Positions 46,454 through 57,058 of a stretch of DNA of 64,000 nt are shown in pieces; the stretch's first letter is position 1, and the number at the start of each line of letters is the position of its first letter. Where the stretch lies: positions 1,488,001-1,552,000 of the forward strand of contig NZ_CP034170.1 in assembly GCF_003860405.1 (NCBI RefSeq), given 5' to 3'. This DNA comes from Nakamurella antarctica. Lineage in GTDB: Bacteria > Actinomycetota > Actinomycetes > Mycobacteriales > Nakamurellaceae. The notes under the pieces are model-generated. The model saw only the letters and a program-made list of their open reading frames with translations. It made no database searches and was not told the origin of the DNA. The translations under genes and the position numbers were made by a program.

Positions 46454-47482
46454 ATGGGCGGCAATGCCATCAACCGTTTTTTTCACACGTCTATCTTGGC
46501 GGTGTGTGCCATTGATGCGCCCGTGATTGTGACCTCTGCTGACATGGACGGCCGCCTAGCCGACGTGTACGAACGGGTGGGGCTGCGCCCGGGAATGTTG
46601 CAGCGCCTAGCTGGCATCGAAGAGCGCCGCTGGTGGAACGTCGGAACGACCTACGCGGACGGCGCGGCCTTGGCCGGGGCCAAAGCACTCGCCGATGCCG
46701 GCATCCAGCCCAAGCAAATCGGCTTGCTGATTAACACGTCCGTTAGCCGCGCGCACTTGGAACCGTCATCGGCCGTAGGGATTCATCACGCCATCGGTCT
46801 ACCCAGCTCGTGCCAAAACTTCGACGTCACTAATGCATGCCTCGGATTTGTCAATGGAATGCAGATGGCGGCGGCCATGATCGACAGCGGACAGATCGAC
46901 TACGCACTGGTTGTCAACGGGGAGGATGCCCGCGAGATCCACGAGTCGACCATTCGTCGCCTGCACGAGGACGACACCAACGAAGCGAAGGACGTGTTTG
47001 AGCAGTTCGCGTCCTTGACCCTTGGGTCGGGCGCGGCCGCGATGGTGCTGGGACGCAGCTCCGACCACCCGGAGGGCCACCGTTACCTCGGCGGTGCCAC
47101 TCGGGCAGGGAGTGAGCACCACACGCTCTGCGTAGGGGATATGGATCATATGCGGACCGATAGCAGCGGGCTGATGACCGCGGGCTTGAAACTTTCCACG
47201 GACCTCTGGGCCGAGTCCGCAGCCGATTTCGGGTGGAACGAGGGCATTGACCGCTACATCATGCACCAGGTCAGCAACGTTCACACCAAAGCGATCTCGG
47301 AGGCTTTGGGCCTTGACCCCGCCAAAACTCCGCTGACATTCCCCAAGCGCGGCAACCTCGGACCCGCTGCAATCCCCTTCACGCTCGCCGGTGCCAGCGA
47401 TGATCTGAGCGCAGGAGATCGGGTGCTGCTGTTGGGGATCGGGTCCGGGCTCAACGCCTCGTTCTCCGAAATCGTTTGGTGA
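46454..47482 (+). CDS. oleA: OleA, head-to-head acyl-CoA condensing thiolase
   Basis: 342 residues. OleA joins two fatty acyl-CoA molecules by a Claisen reaction to give a 2-alkyl-3-keto acid. The catalytic set of the Xanthomonas enzyme is kept with the same spacing: Glu103 (HLEPSS), Cys129 (DVTNACLGFVNG), His271 (YIMHQVSNVH) and Asn301 (PKRGNLGP). The Glu before Cys, 26 residues apart, separates OleA from FabH. The protein is cytosolic. It starts the ole operon and overlaps the next gene by GTGA. Confidence 0.92.
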   Translation: MGGNAINRFFHTSILAVCAIDAPVIVTSADMDGRLADVYERVGLRPGMLQRLAGIEERRWWNVGTTYADGAALAGAKALADAGIQPKQIGLLINTSVSRAHLEPSSAVGIHHAIGLPSSCQNFDVTNACLGFVNGMQMAAAMIDSGQIDYALVVNGEDAREIHESTIRRLHEDDTNEAKDVFEQFASLTLGSGAAAMVLGRSSDHPEGHRYLGGATRAGSEHHTLCVGDMDHMRTDSSGLMTAGLKLSTDLWAESAADFGWNEGIDRYIMHQVSNVHTKAISEALGLDPAKTPLTFPKRGNLGPAAIPFTLAGASDDLSAGDRVLLLGIGSGLNASFSEIVW

Positions 47483-50151
47483 CAGGGCGTTCCGGTCAGC
47501 GTGCCGCCGGAGCCTGCCTCCCGCCTGCCGGCCTGCCCGGGCTGAACCCGTCGTGGTCTCGGCTGGTCGATGTGGTGGACGCCGAGGGGATCACGCGCAC
47601 CTTCCACGTGCTGGACTCCGGCCACCCCAACGCTGCTGGTTCTGATGCTGCTGGTTCTGATGCTACTGGTTCTGATGCTGCTGGTTCTGATTCTGCTAGC
47701 GCGATCGGCACCCTGCTGTGCGTCCACGGCAATCCGACGTGGAGCTACCTGTGGCGACGCATGGTCGCGGCCGCCCCTCCCGGCTGGCGGGTTATTGCGC
47801 CCGACCATCTGGGGATGGGATATTCGGAGAAGCTCGATAAGCCAAGAACTCTCGCTGAGCGGGTGGAAGATCTCAGTCGTCTGACGGCAGCTCTGGGTGT
47901 GACGGGTCCGGTCGTGACGCTCGCCCATGACTGGGGCGGGATCCTTTCGCTCGGTTGGGCTCTGAGACATCGGAAGCAGCTGCGCGCGGTGGCGCTGACC
48001 AACACCGCAGTGCATCAGCCAGCGGATTCGCGCGGGCCGGTGCTGATCAGGCTGGCCCACGTGCCGTGGATTAACTCACTTGCGTGTCACTTAACGCCCT
48101 TGTTCGTTCGCGCGACCACCTCGCTCACCTGGCCACGGCCAGGGCGCGATGTCCGCGACGCCTTCGCCGCTCCCTATGGCACTGCTGCCGCAAGGTTGCC
48201 CGTTTCCGAGTTCGTAGCCGACATCCCCTTCGCGGCAGACCATCCCAGTAGGCGGGCGCTGGACGCTATCTCCGATCACATAGCAGAACTCGACGTTCCC
48301 GCTCTCTTAGTGTGGGGCCCGCGCGACCCGGTCTTTCAGGAGCAGCACCTGCGGGATCTCCGCGACCGCCTTCCGCAGGCGGTGATCCACCGGTTCGAGG
48401 CAGCAAGTCACCTGCTTCCCGAAGATGCGCCCGAGTACGTCGATGTCGTCTCGAGGTGGCTGGCTACTTTGGATTCGCCAACTGCCGACAAGCCCGAGAT
48501 GCCCGGGTTATGGAAGCACCCATCGACGGAGCTTTTCGGCCCGCTGGCAGCACTAGAGGCGAGAGCGGACAGTCAGCTGATTGCCGTCTCGGAAGTGGGG
48601 GGTGGCAGCATTAGTTGGTCCGACCTGCACGCCCGGGTGCGCGACACGGGTGCGGGGATGACCGCCGCGGGAATGCGGCCGGGCGATAGGGTGGCGCTAC
48701 TCATCCCGCCCTCCATTGACCTCACTGTGGCTCTCTACGCGGTCTGGAGCGCTGGGGCCGTCATCGTAGTGGCCGATAAAGGTCTGGGACTTGCTGGGAT
48801 GGGGCGTGCCTTACGGAGTGCGTCTGTTGACTACGTGGTGGCAGATACTGCTGGCCTTCTAGCCTCCCGCCCGATGCGTCTGCCGGGGATACGGATTGCC
48901 GTCAGGCCACCCTCGCGTGCGGTGTCTCAGTTGGCGGGTGTCACGGAGTCTCTGATGGACCTAGCAGCGCGAGGCAAGGGACTGGCGGGCGCCGAACCCA
49001 GCAACGACAACGACGAAGCAGCAGTGCTTTTCACCTCGGGGGCTACCGGCCCGGCCAAAGGGGTGGTGTATCGACACCACCAGGTGCGCGCGCAACTGGC
49101 CATGATTAAAGCTGCCTATGGCTTGACCGGTGACGACAAGATTGTGGCTGCTTTCGCGCCGTTTGCGCTGTATGGACCAGCACTCGGGATCTCCTCCGTG
49201 GTACCTGACACGGATGTCACCAAGCCCGCCTCGTTGACTGCCGCAGCGTTGGCCGACGCAGCTGCAAATATTGGCGCCACAGTGGTTTTCGCCTCTCCGG
49301 CTGCCTTGCGCAACGTTCTGGCGACCAAAAACGAGCTCACCGCCGAGCAACGGAGCGCGTTGGGCCAGGTGCGATTGTTGATGAGCGCTGGCGCTCCTGT
49401 GCCCGCTGAGTTACTCGAGTCGCTGAGCGCGATGCTCCCAGCCGCGTCGTTGCACACCCCCTACGGAATGACAGAAGCCCTTCCTGTCACCGACATCTCA
49501 CTTGAGCAGATCCGGCAAGCGGGGGCCGGTGATGGGGTCTGCGTTGGTCAGGCGCTGCCCGGTGTGCAGGTCGCGATTGCTCCGTTAGAAGCTGACCCAG
49601 ACTCAGCCATGAAGTTTGCCGGTAGCGCAGAGGTTACTGGTGAGGTGTGGGTGCGGGCCGAGCATGTCAAGGATCGATACGACACCCGTTGGGGTGTCGA
49701 GGCTTTGGCGCTCCCACATCCTGGCTGGCATCGCACGGGCGACGTGGGGTTTCTTGATCATGATGAGAGGTTGTGGATTCAGGGCCGAATCGAGCACGTC
49801 ATCAGTTCCCCACATGGCCTGATCACCCCGGTGGGAATTGAAGTCCGGGTCGAGGAAGCGTTGCGCTCCGGCGCGCCGACGGAGGTCTGCCTGCACGAGC
49901 TGAGCACCGATGTCCTGGTTGCTGTGGTCGGCGTGGGCCCGGCGGGTACTCAGGCTCTCGTTGTTGTTGTGGCGGGGAAGGGCGGGCCACTGGCGTCGAT
50001 GGCGCTCACCGACGCTGTCCGCAAGGCAGCAGGCGTCACGGTTGACGCCGTTCTTGTCCGCAAGTCGTTGCCTGTGGATATTCGGCACAACTCAAAGATT
50101 GACCGTGTGGCAGTGGCCGCCTGGGCGACAAACGCGTTGGCCGGCGGATGA
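47479..50151 (+). CDS. oleBC: OleBC fusion: beta-lactone decarboxylase and beta-lactone synthetase
   Basis: 890 residues from GTG 47479, which overlaps the oleA stop. Residues about 30-335 are an alpha/beta hydrolase of the haloalkane dehalogenase type (OleB): LLCVHGNPTWSYLWRRM, APDHLGMGYSEK, the nucleophile Asp151 in LAHDWGGILSLGW, and a C-terminal His (EAASHLLPEDAPE). Residues about 350-890 are an AMP-binding enzyme (OleC): VLFTSGATGPAKGVVYRHH (P-loop), HTPYGMTEALPVT, WHRTGDVGFLD and RIEHVI. OleC closes the beta-hydroxy acid to a beta-lactone with ATP; OleB removes CO2 to give the cis-olefin. Fused OleBC is known from actinobacteria such as Micrococcus. A short tandem repeat inflates a loop at residues 52-71. 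Confidence 0.92.
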   Translation: MTGRSGQRAAGACLPPAGLPGLNPSWSRLVDVVDAEGITRTFHVLDSGHPNAAGSDAAGSDATGSDAAGSDSASAIGTLLCVHGNPTWSYLWRRMVAAAPPGWRVIAPDHLGMGYSEKLDKPRTLAERVEDLSRLTAALGVTGPVVTLAHDWGGILSLGWALRHRKQLRAVALTNTAVHQPADSRGPVLIRLAHVPWINSLACHLTPLFVRATTSLTWPRPGRDVRDAFAAPYGTAAARLPVSEFVADIPFAADHPSRRALDAISDHIAELDVPALLVWGPRDPVFQEQHLRDLRDRLPQAVIHRFEAASHLLPEDAPEYVDVVSRWLATLDSPTADKPEMPGLWKHPSTELFGPLAALEARADSQLIAVSEVGGGSISWSDLHARVRDTGAGMTAAGMRPGDRVALLIPPSIDLTVALYAVWSAGAVIVVADKGLGLAGMGRALRSASVDYVVADTAGLLASRPMRLPGIRIAVRPPSRAVSQLAGVTESLMDLAARGKGLAGAEPSNDNDEAAVLFTSGATGPAKGVVYRHHQVRAQLAMIKAAYGLTGDDKIVAAFAPFALYGPALGISSVVPDTDVTKPASLTAAALADAAANIGATVVFASPAALRNVLATKNELTAEQRSALGQVRLLMSAGAPVPAELLESLSAMLPAASLHTPYGMTEALPVTDISLEQIRQAGAGDGVCVGQALPGVQVAIAPLEADPDSAMKFAGSAEVTGEVWVRAEHVKDRYDTRWGVEALALPHPGWHRTGDVGFLDHDERLWIQGRIEHVISSPHGLITPVGIEVRVEEALRSGAPTEVCLHELSTDVLVAVVGVGPAGTQALVVVVAGKGGPLASMALTDAVRKAAGVTVDAVLVRKSLPVDIRHNSKIDRVAVAAWATNALAGG
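47632..47691. repeat. four tandem 15-base repeats coding for AAGSD
   Basis: Four copies of GCTGCTGGTTCTGAT (third copy has ACT for the second codon) lie end to end inside the OleB part, just before the first core strand. The codons are AT-richer than the rest of the gene. The repeats keep the frame. Confidence 0.9.
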
Positions 50152-51116
50152 AGATACTTCTCACTGGCGCCAGCGGAATGATGGGCCGTGCGTGTGCGCT
50201 CGGGCTCGTCGACCGCGGCGACGACGTCACCGTGCTTCAACGTCGCAAGGCAGATGTCGACTGTCGGCAGGTACTGGGCGACATCACCGACCGCGAGGCG
50301 GTACGGCGGGCGATAGACGGGGCGGAGGTAGTGCTGCATATGGCGGCCAAGGTGGACGCCTTCGGCAGCTGGCCGGACTACGAACGCGTGAACATCGACG
50401 GCACCGCAACGGTTGTCGAGGCTTGCCTGCGCGCTGGAGTGCGGGCGTTGGTCAATGTTTCCTCGCCCTCGGTGGCGCACGCGGGTGCCGCATTGATGGG
50501 TGCTGGCGCAGGAGTAGCTGACCCGTCCCTGGCCCGGAGCCACTATTCGCGGTCCAAAGCAGCTGCGGAGCAGTGGGCGATGCGACATGACGGGCCGGAC
50601 CTCGCGGTGCTGAGTATCCGGCCCCATCTGGTGTGGGGGCCAGGGGATACCCAGTTGGTAGCGCGGATCATTGCGCGTGCGCGCATCGGGCGGTTGGTCT
50701 TCATCGGTCACGGCACCCCGATGGTTGACACCACCTATGTGGACAATGCCGTAGACGCATTGATCGCGGCAGTGGACGTGGTAGGGGCTGTCCACGGCGA
50801 AGCGCTCGTGGTGTCCAACGGTGAGCCGCGCCCGGTGGGGGAGATCCTTTCCAGATTATGCCTAGCAGCCGGTGTTCCGCTGCCGCGCCGAAGTCTGTCC
50901 CTTTCAGCAGCAACCGTGGCAGGTTCTGTTGCCGAGACTGCCTGGCGCATCGGACATTTGCGAGGGGAACCGCCACTTACTCGGTTTTTGGCGGAGCAAT
51001 TGGGTACTGCACACTGGTTTGATCAACGACGGAGTAGAGAACTTTTGAAATGGTCGCCCGCAGTGTCTCTCGATTCTGGTTTTGAGGCGTTGCGCCAGAG
51101 TTACCTCGCTGGCTAG
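50148..51116 (+). CDS. oleD: OleD, 2-alkyl-3-ketoacid reductase
   Basis: 322 residues, extended short-chain dehydrogenase. NADPH-dependent reduction of the OleA product to the 2-alkyl-3-hydroxy acid. The Rossmann glycines are in LLTGASGMMGRA; the catalytic Tyr and Lys in HYSRSKAAAEQ; NVSSPSVAHAG is the Ser region. It also shows the extended-family motif PHLVWGPGDTQL. The start overlaps oleBC by ATGA. It completes oleA-oleBC-oleD. Confidence 0.9.
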   Translation: MKILLTGASGMMGRACALGLVDRGDDVTVLQRRKADVDCRQVLGDITDREAVRRAIDGAEVVLHMAAKVDAFGSWPDYERVNIDGTATVVEACLRAGVRALVNVSSPSVAHAGAALMGAGAGVADPSLARSHYSRSKAAAEQWAMRHDGPDLAVLSIRPHLVWGPGDTQLVARIIARARIGRLVFIGHGTPMVDTTYVDNAVDALIAAVDVVGAVHGEALVVSNGEPRPVGEILSRLCLAAGVPLPRRSLSLSAATVAGSVAETAWRIGHLRGEPPLTRFLAEQLGTAHWFDQRRSRELLKWSPAVSLDSGFEALRQSYLAG

Positions 51117-51170
51117 GCAGTACACACCCGCGCCGACCTCGGTCCGTCGACCTGCTGCAATACTCCCCTG

Positions 51171-51542
51171 ATGAATGCAACCCCCGCTGAGAAGCCATCC
51201 ACACCGCAGAGGGCATATCAGGCTGCGGTGATTCTGGCCTCCCTCTTCATCCCCATCGCCCTGCTGACGGGAAAGCTCGTAGAGCTCATCATGGATTCCT
51301 CGAATCCAGACGGACTCACGGACTTGACCGCGGGTTTGGCCTACCTCACTCAGATCCTGGTGTGGTCGTTCACCGTGCTCGGCGTTGCCGTCATCGCCTT
51401 CGTAGTGGCCACCGTCATCCACTACACACGAACTCGGTCTTTCCGATCCGTGGCGCTTCCCGTCGGGATAGCACTGATCCAACTCGTCATAGGTGTTGCG
51501 CTGGTGGTGATTTCGCAGGCTATCACCGAAGTTGACGGATGA
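51171..51542 (+). CDS. small integral membrane protein
   Basis: 123 residues with three hydrophobic helices (AVILASLFIPIALLTG, LVWSFTVLGVAVIAFVVAT, LPVGIALIQLVIGVALVVIS). Charged residues fall outside these. It lies 54 bases after oleD on the same strand and could be cotranscribed, but nothing links it to olefin synthesis. No family recognised. Confidence 0.6.
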   Translation: MNATPAEKPSTPQRAYQAAVILASLFIPIALLTGKLVELIMDSSNPDGLTDLTAGLAYLTQILVWSFTVLGVAVIAFVVATVIHYTRTRSFRSVALPVGIALIQLVIGVALVVISQAITEVDG

Positions 51543-51618
51543 GATCATGTCCTGCGCAGTCCACAGCGTTGTGAACTATCGATGCGCAATTGGCTCGATA
51601 GCACTGGGTAGGAGCCGG

Positions 51619-51873
51619 CTAGTGGTCGGTCGACCGAGGTGTGGATGCACGAAGAACGCCGACCAGGCTCACGGCTGATACCAGTGCCCATACTCCCTCG
51701 AGCAGTAGGAATCCCCACTGTTCTCCGAGGAATGCTTGTACGGCGAGCACAGCTGACCCGACGATGTTGAGCGAAAGGTAGATCTGTGACTTCGTATCCA
51801 TCCAGCCGCGCTGCGCGGCAGCGAATGCCGCGAGGACCATCAACGAACCAGCGACCTGGATTACTTGATCCAT
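51619..51873 (-). CDS. CBU_0592-like small membrane protein
   Basis: 84 residues: IQVAGSLMVLAAFAAAQRGW, SQIYLSLNIVGSAVLAVQAF and GFLLLEGVWALVSAVSLVGVL. The helix with YLxLNxxGS and the LEGVWALVS segment are typical of this widespread, uncharacterised family. It lies between oleD's neighbour and gdhA and is the next gene after gdhA on the minus strand. Confidence 0.7.
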   Translation of the reverse strand: MDQVIQVAGSLMVLAAFAAAQRGWMDTKSQIYLSLNIVGSAVLAVQAFLGEQWGFLLLEGVWALVSAVSLVGVLRASTPRSTDH

Positions 51874-51938
51874 GACAGTGCACCTCCCGAGACGACAAGA
51901 TCCATCACAGCGGCGTTCCTCGGCGCCGGGGAAGCAGA

Positions 51939-53300
<1,362 letters not shown>

Positions 53301-53500
53301 TCACTGGCAGGCAGCATTCGGACAAGCTAGGAAAAAAATTCTGATGACGGAAGGCTCGCGGATCTGAAAGGCGGCACGCTCGCCGATAGTGGCGGTAGAT
53401 CGGTGGATGGTCAGTGGGAAAGAGCGAGCAGCTTGCGCCCCACCACTGCAGGGAACGGGTCCTCTAGAAACCTCATAGATGGCGTTGACCTGCGAAAAGT

Positions 53501-53574
53501 GCCCCTGGTCAGACTCGAACTGACACTACACGGATTTTGAATCCGTTTCCTCTGCCAATTGGGATACAGGGGCT
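53501..53574 (-). tRNA. tRNA with CAA anticodon and class I (short variable arm) shape
   Basis: On the minus strand the 74 bases fold as a cloverleaf: acceptor GCCCCTG/CAGGGGC, D arm with TTGGC loop, anticodon stem ACGGA/TCCGT with loop TTCAAAA (anticodon CAA, leucine TTG by the code), a 5-base variable region (GTAGT), T stem GTCAG/CTGAC with loop TTCGAGT, and discriminator A. CCA is not encoded. Normal bacterial leucine tRNAs have a long variable arm of the class II type, so the identity is unusual. Confidence 0.85.
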
Positions 53575-53717
53575 GATGCGTTGTCGTTTAGCTTAGCCAA
53601 TGTATGTCACACCTATTACCGGGCGCCAACTGTGCAGGTCATCCCGCGCGGCAGATACCCTACTGCGTAGAGATCCTCGCCGGGCTGCGCGGGGTCGTGA
53701 CCCAGGGGAGCAAGTCA

Positions 53718-54296
53718 ATGGCGCCACCGAAGCGAGTCCTGATTGCAGAAGACGAGGCTCTGATTCGGCTCGACCTCAAAGAGATGCTTGCCGAAGAGGG
53801 CTACGACGTTGTGGGCGAAGCAGGCGACGGTGAGGAGGCACTGCGGTTGGCGGTGGAACTGAGGCCGGACCTGGTAATTCTCGACATCAAAATGCCGAAG
53901 AAGGACGGGCTCCAAGTCGCCGCCGAGTTGTCCGAGGGACAAATAGCGCCCGTGGTCATGTTGACTGCGTTTTCGCAGCCCGAGCTCATCTCCCGGGCTA
54001 CCGAAGCCGGCGCCATGGCATATCTGGTGAAGCCGTTCACCAAGTCAGACCTGTTACCAGCTATCGAAGTGGCAATTGCCCGCTATAGCGAGTTAGTGCA
54101 GTTGCGCGCCGAGGTGGAGGACATCACCGAACGGTTGGAAGTTCGCAAGATCATCGACCGTGCCAAGGGTTTGTTGATGGAAAAACAAAAGATGTCCGAA
54201 CCTGAAGCATTCCGTTGGATGCAGCGAGCAGCGATGGATCGGCGGGCATCCATGCGAGATATTGCGCAAGCGGTACTTGATGGGCTCGGGGCCTAG
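53718..54296 (+). CDS. pdtaR: ANTAR-domain response regulator (PdtaR-like)
   Basis: 192 residues from ATG 53718 (MAPPKRVLIAEDEALIRLDL) with AGGGGAG before it. The receiver domain has the acidic pair in IAEDEA, the phosphate acceptor Asp56 (LVILDIKMP), MLTAFSQ and the Lys of AYLVKPF. The C-terminal ANTAR domain (LEVRKIIDRAKGLLMEKQKM, EAFRWMQRAAMDRR, DIAQAVLDGLG) binds RNA hairpins and prevents termination. Its histidine kinase (PdtaS) is not in this window. In mycobacteria the same gene lies near polA and the uncoupled targets are scattered. Confidence 0.93.
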   Translation: MAPPKRVLIAEDEALIRLDLKEMLAEEGYDVVGEAGDGEEALRLAVELRPDLVILDIKMPKKDGLQVAAELSEGQIAPVVMLTAFSQPELISRATEAGAMAYLVKPFTKSDLLPAIEVAIARYSELVQLRAEVEDITERLEVRKIIDRAKGLLMEKQKMSEPEAFRWMQRAAMDRRASMRDIAQAVLDGLGA

Positions 54297-54704
54297 ATCT
54301 CGCACTCGGTATTCTTTCGGTCGCCGAGCTCACGATCCATGAGACCTGTAGACCTACCTGATATAGCCTGCTGAAATACAGATTCGCCGGCGATTGTCCG
54401 GCGATTGCACCTATTTACCGCGTAGTCTGGTGTTGCGTATTACGCGACTGGCGGGTCGTTGGATGCGATTTGATCACGATCGCCCACGGGTCGCCTGCAG
54501 GGGTTGCTTACTCCGAAGATTCGTCTACTGTTCCGACGGCGGGCCACAAACGTTTGTGTCCAACAGATTGCGTTCCTCTCTCCGTGTTCTGACCATGTCA
54601 GAGCAGGTGAGGATCACGCTCCGACACGGCAACGTGAACCCGCACCGACTTACGGTGCCGTGCGAACTCGTCGTGGGCACCTCGAAACCTAAGGAGAACC
54701 TTCA
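54297..54704 (+). promoter_or_regulatory. regulatory region upstream of livK
   Basis: 408 bases without a supported gene. A 10-base direct repeat, CCGGCGATTG, occurs at 54387-54396 and 54398-54407 (one helix turn apart). A palindrome GCGTATTACGC lies at 54435-54445. AAGGAG precedes the livK GTG. Probably promoter and operator for the amino acid transporter. Confidence 0.4.
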
Positions 54705-55973
54705 GTGCGAAGCAGTTCTTTGGCGAAATTCGCCGCAATCGCAGCAGTGGGTGCACTCGCATTGGCTGCATGCTCCAACTCCACCTCGGATGCTAAGAGC
54801 AGCAGCAGTGCTGCCCCTGCCGCATCCAGCTCGTCGTCGTCTGCGGCTCCCGCAGCCAGCAGTGATGCTGCCACCTCGGAAACCTCCTCGGCAGCTGGCG
54901 GCGCATCCAACAGCGACACCGTCTACAAGATTGGTTTCCAGGGCCCGCTGTCCGGCGACAATCAGCAGCTCGGCATTAACGAGTCCAACGGAGTTGAACT
55001 TGCAGTCGAGCAGGCGAACGCCTCTGGCGACTTGGGCTTCACGCTCGAGCTGGTCAAGTCCGATGACGTCGGACTCCCGGACAAGTCCCCGGCCGCTGCC
55101 GCGACCCTGATCCAGGACACCGGCGTTGTCGGCGTTGTCGGCCCGGCCTTCTCCGGTTCGACCAAGGCTGTCGGCGCCACCTACAGTGCTGCCAATCTGG
55201 CTCTGATCAGCCCGTCGGCCACTAACGCCACACTCACCACCTCTGGTTTCACCGCATTCCACCGCATCGTCCCGACCGACGCTGTTGAGTCGGCAGGTAC
55301 GGCGAAGTGGCTTGCAAAGACCGTCAAGAGCGTGTTCATCGTTGACGACCTGTCCGACTACGGCAAGGGTGCCGCAGACGAACTGGAAAAGGGTCTCAAG
55401 AGTGCAGGTATCAAGACGCAGCGTGAAGGTGTCGACGCCAAGACCACCGACTACAGCGCTATCGCTCAGAAGGTCGCGACCTCAGGCGACGAGGCTCTGT
55501 TCTACGGCGGTTACGACGCTCAGGTTTCCCTGTTCGCTCGCGCACTGAAGTCCGCTGGCTACAAGGGAGTCACAGTTACCGGTAACGGTGGCAAGTCCTC
55601 CGTCTTCACCGAAGGCGCCGGCGATGCCGGTGACGGTTGGTACTTCTCTTGCGGTTGCTTGGATGCCACCACGGCTCCTGCCGCCAAGGACTTCGAAGCT
55701 GCCTACGTGAAGAAGTACAACCAGCCCTCTTCGACCTACTCACCAGAGGCCTACGACGCTGCCAATGCCATGATTTCGGTCATCAAGGACCTGGCTGCCA
55801 AGGGCGAAGTTACCCGCGAAGATGTCATGGCGGGCGTCAAGGCACTCGACTACAAGGGCATCACCACCCAGGTGAAGTTCACCGAGTCGGGCGAAGTTGA
55901 AGCCGCAACCATCAACTTGTACCGCCAGGAAAAGGGTGTCATCAACCTGCTCGGTGACATGAAGGATCAGTAG
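54705..55973 (+). CDS. livK: branched-chain amino acid ABC transporter, substrate-binding lipoprotein
   Basis: 422 residues from GTG 54705. Signal peptide with lipobox (AKFAAIAAVGALALAAC), then a 40-residue Ser/Ala-rich spacer to the periplasm-side domain. The binding protein begins YKIGFQGPLSGDNQQLGINE, with GVVGPAFSGSTKAVG and NATLTTSGFTAFHRIVPTD. It is a type I periplasmic binding fold for branched-chain amino acids or related ligands. It should be anchored through the lipid on Cys and processed by Lgt. First gene of livKHMGF. Confidence 0.93.
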   Translation: MRSSSLAKFAAIAAVGALALAACSNSTSDAKSSSSAAPAASSSSSSAAPAASSDAATSETSSAAGGASNSDTVYKIGFQGPLSGDNQQLGINESNGVELAVEQANASGDLGFTLELVKSDDVGLPDKSPAAAATLIQDTGVVGVVGPAFSGSTKAVGATYSAANLALISPSATNATLTTSGFTAFHRIVPTDAVESAGTAKWLAKTVKSVFIVDDLSDYGKGAADELEKGLKSAGIKTQREGVDAKTTDYSAIAQKVATSGDEALFYGGYDAQVSLFARALKSAGYKGVTVTGNGGKSSVFTEGAGDAGDGWYFSCGCLDATTAPAAKDFEAAYVKKYNQPSSTYSPEAYDAANAMISVIKDLAAKGEVTREDVMAGVKALDYKGITTQVKFTESGEVEAATINLYRQEKGVINLLGDMKDQ

Positions 55974-55979
55974 CAAGTT

Positions 55980-56015
55980 GTCCGGTTCGCGCGGTCTCCT
56001 CCGCGTGAACCGGAC
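55980..56015 (+). terminator. first hairpin between livK and livH
   Basis: GTCCGGTTCGCGCGG pairs with CCGCGTGAACCGGAC (one wobble) around a six-base loop, 6 bases after the livK stop. Lacks a strong T tract; may be partial termination or RNA protection. Confidence 0.6.
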
Positions 56016-56021
56016 AGACAG

Positions 56022-56058
56022 AAGCGTCGTCGATGTTCACAGTTCATCGACGACGCTT
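56022..56058 (+). terminator. second hairpin between livK and livH
   Basis: AAGCGTCGTCGATG pairs perfectly with CATCGACGACGCTT around a nine-base loop; ttccgtcgttct follows. Together with the first hairpin it may lower expression of the membrane genes relative to livK. Confidence 0.6.
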
Positions 56059-56128
56059 TCCGTCGTTCTATGCTCACTCCTCCGCCATGTGACGGCGCTG
56101 TTGGCGGACAACCTGGAAGGCCTTGTGC

Positions 56129-57054
<926 letters not shown>

Positions 57055-57058
<4 letters not shown>

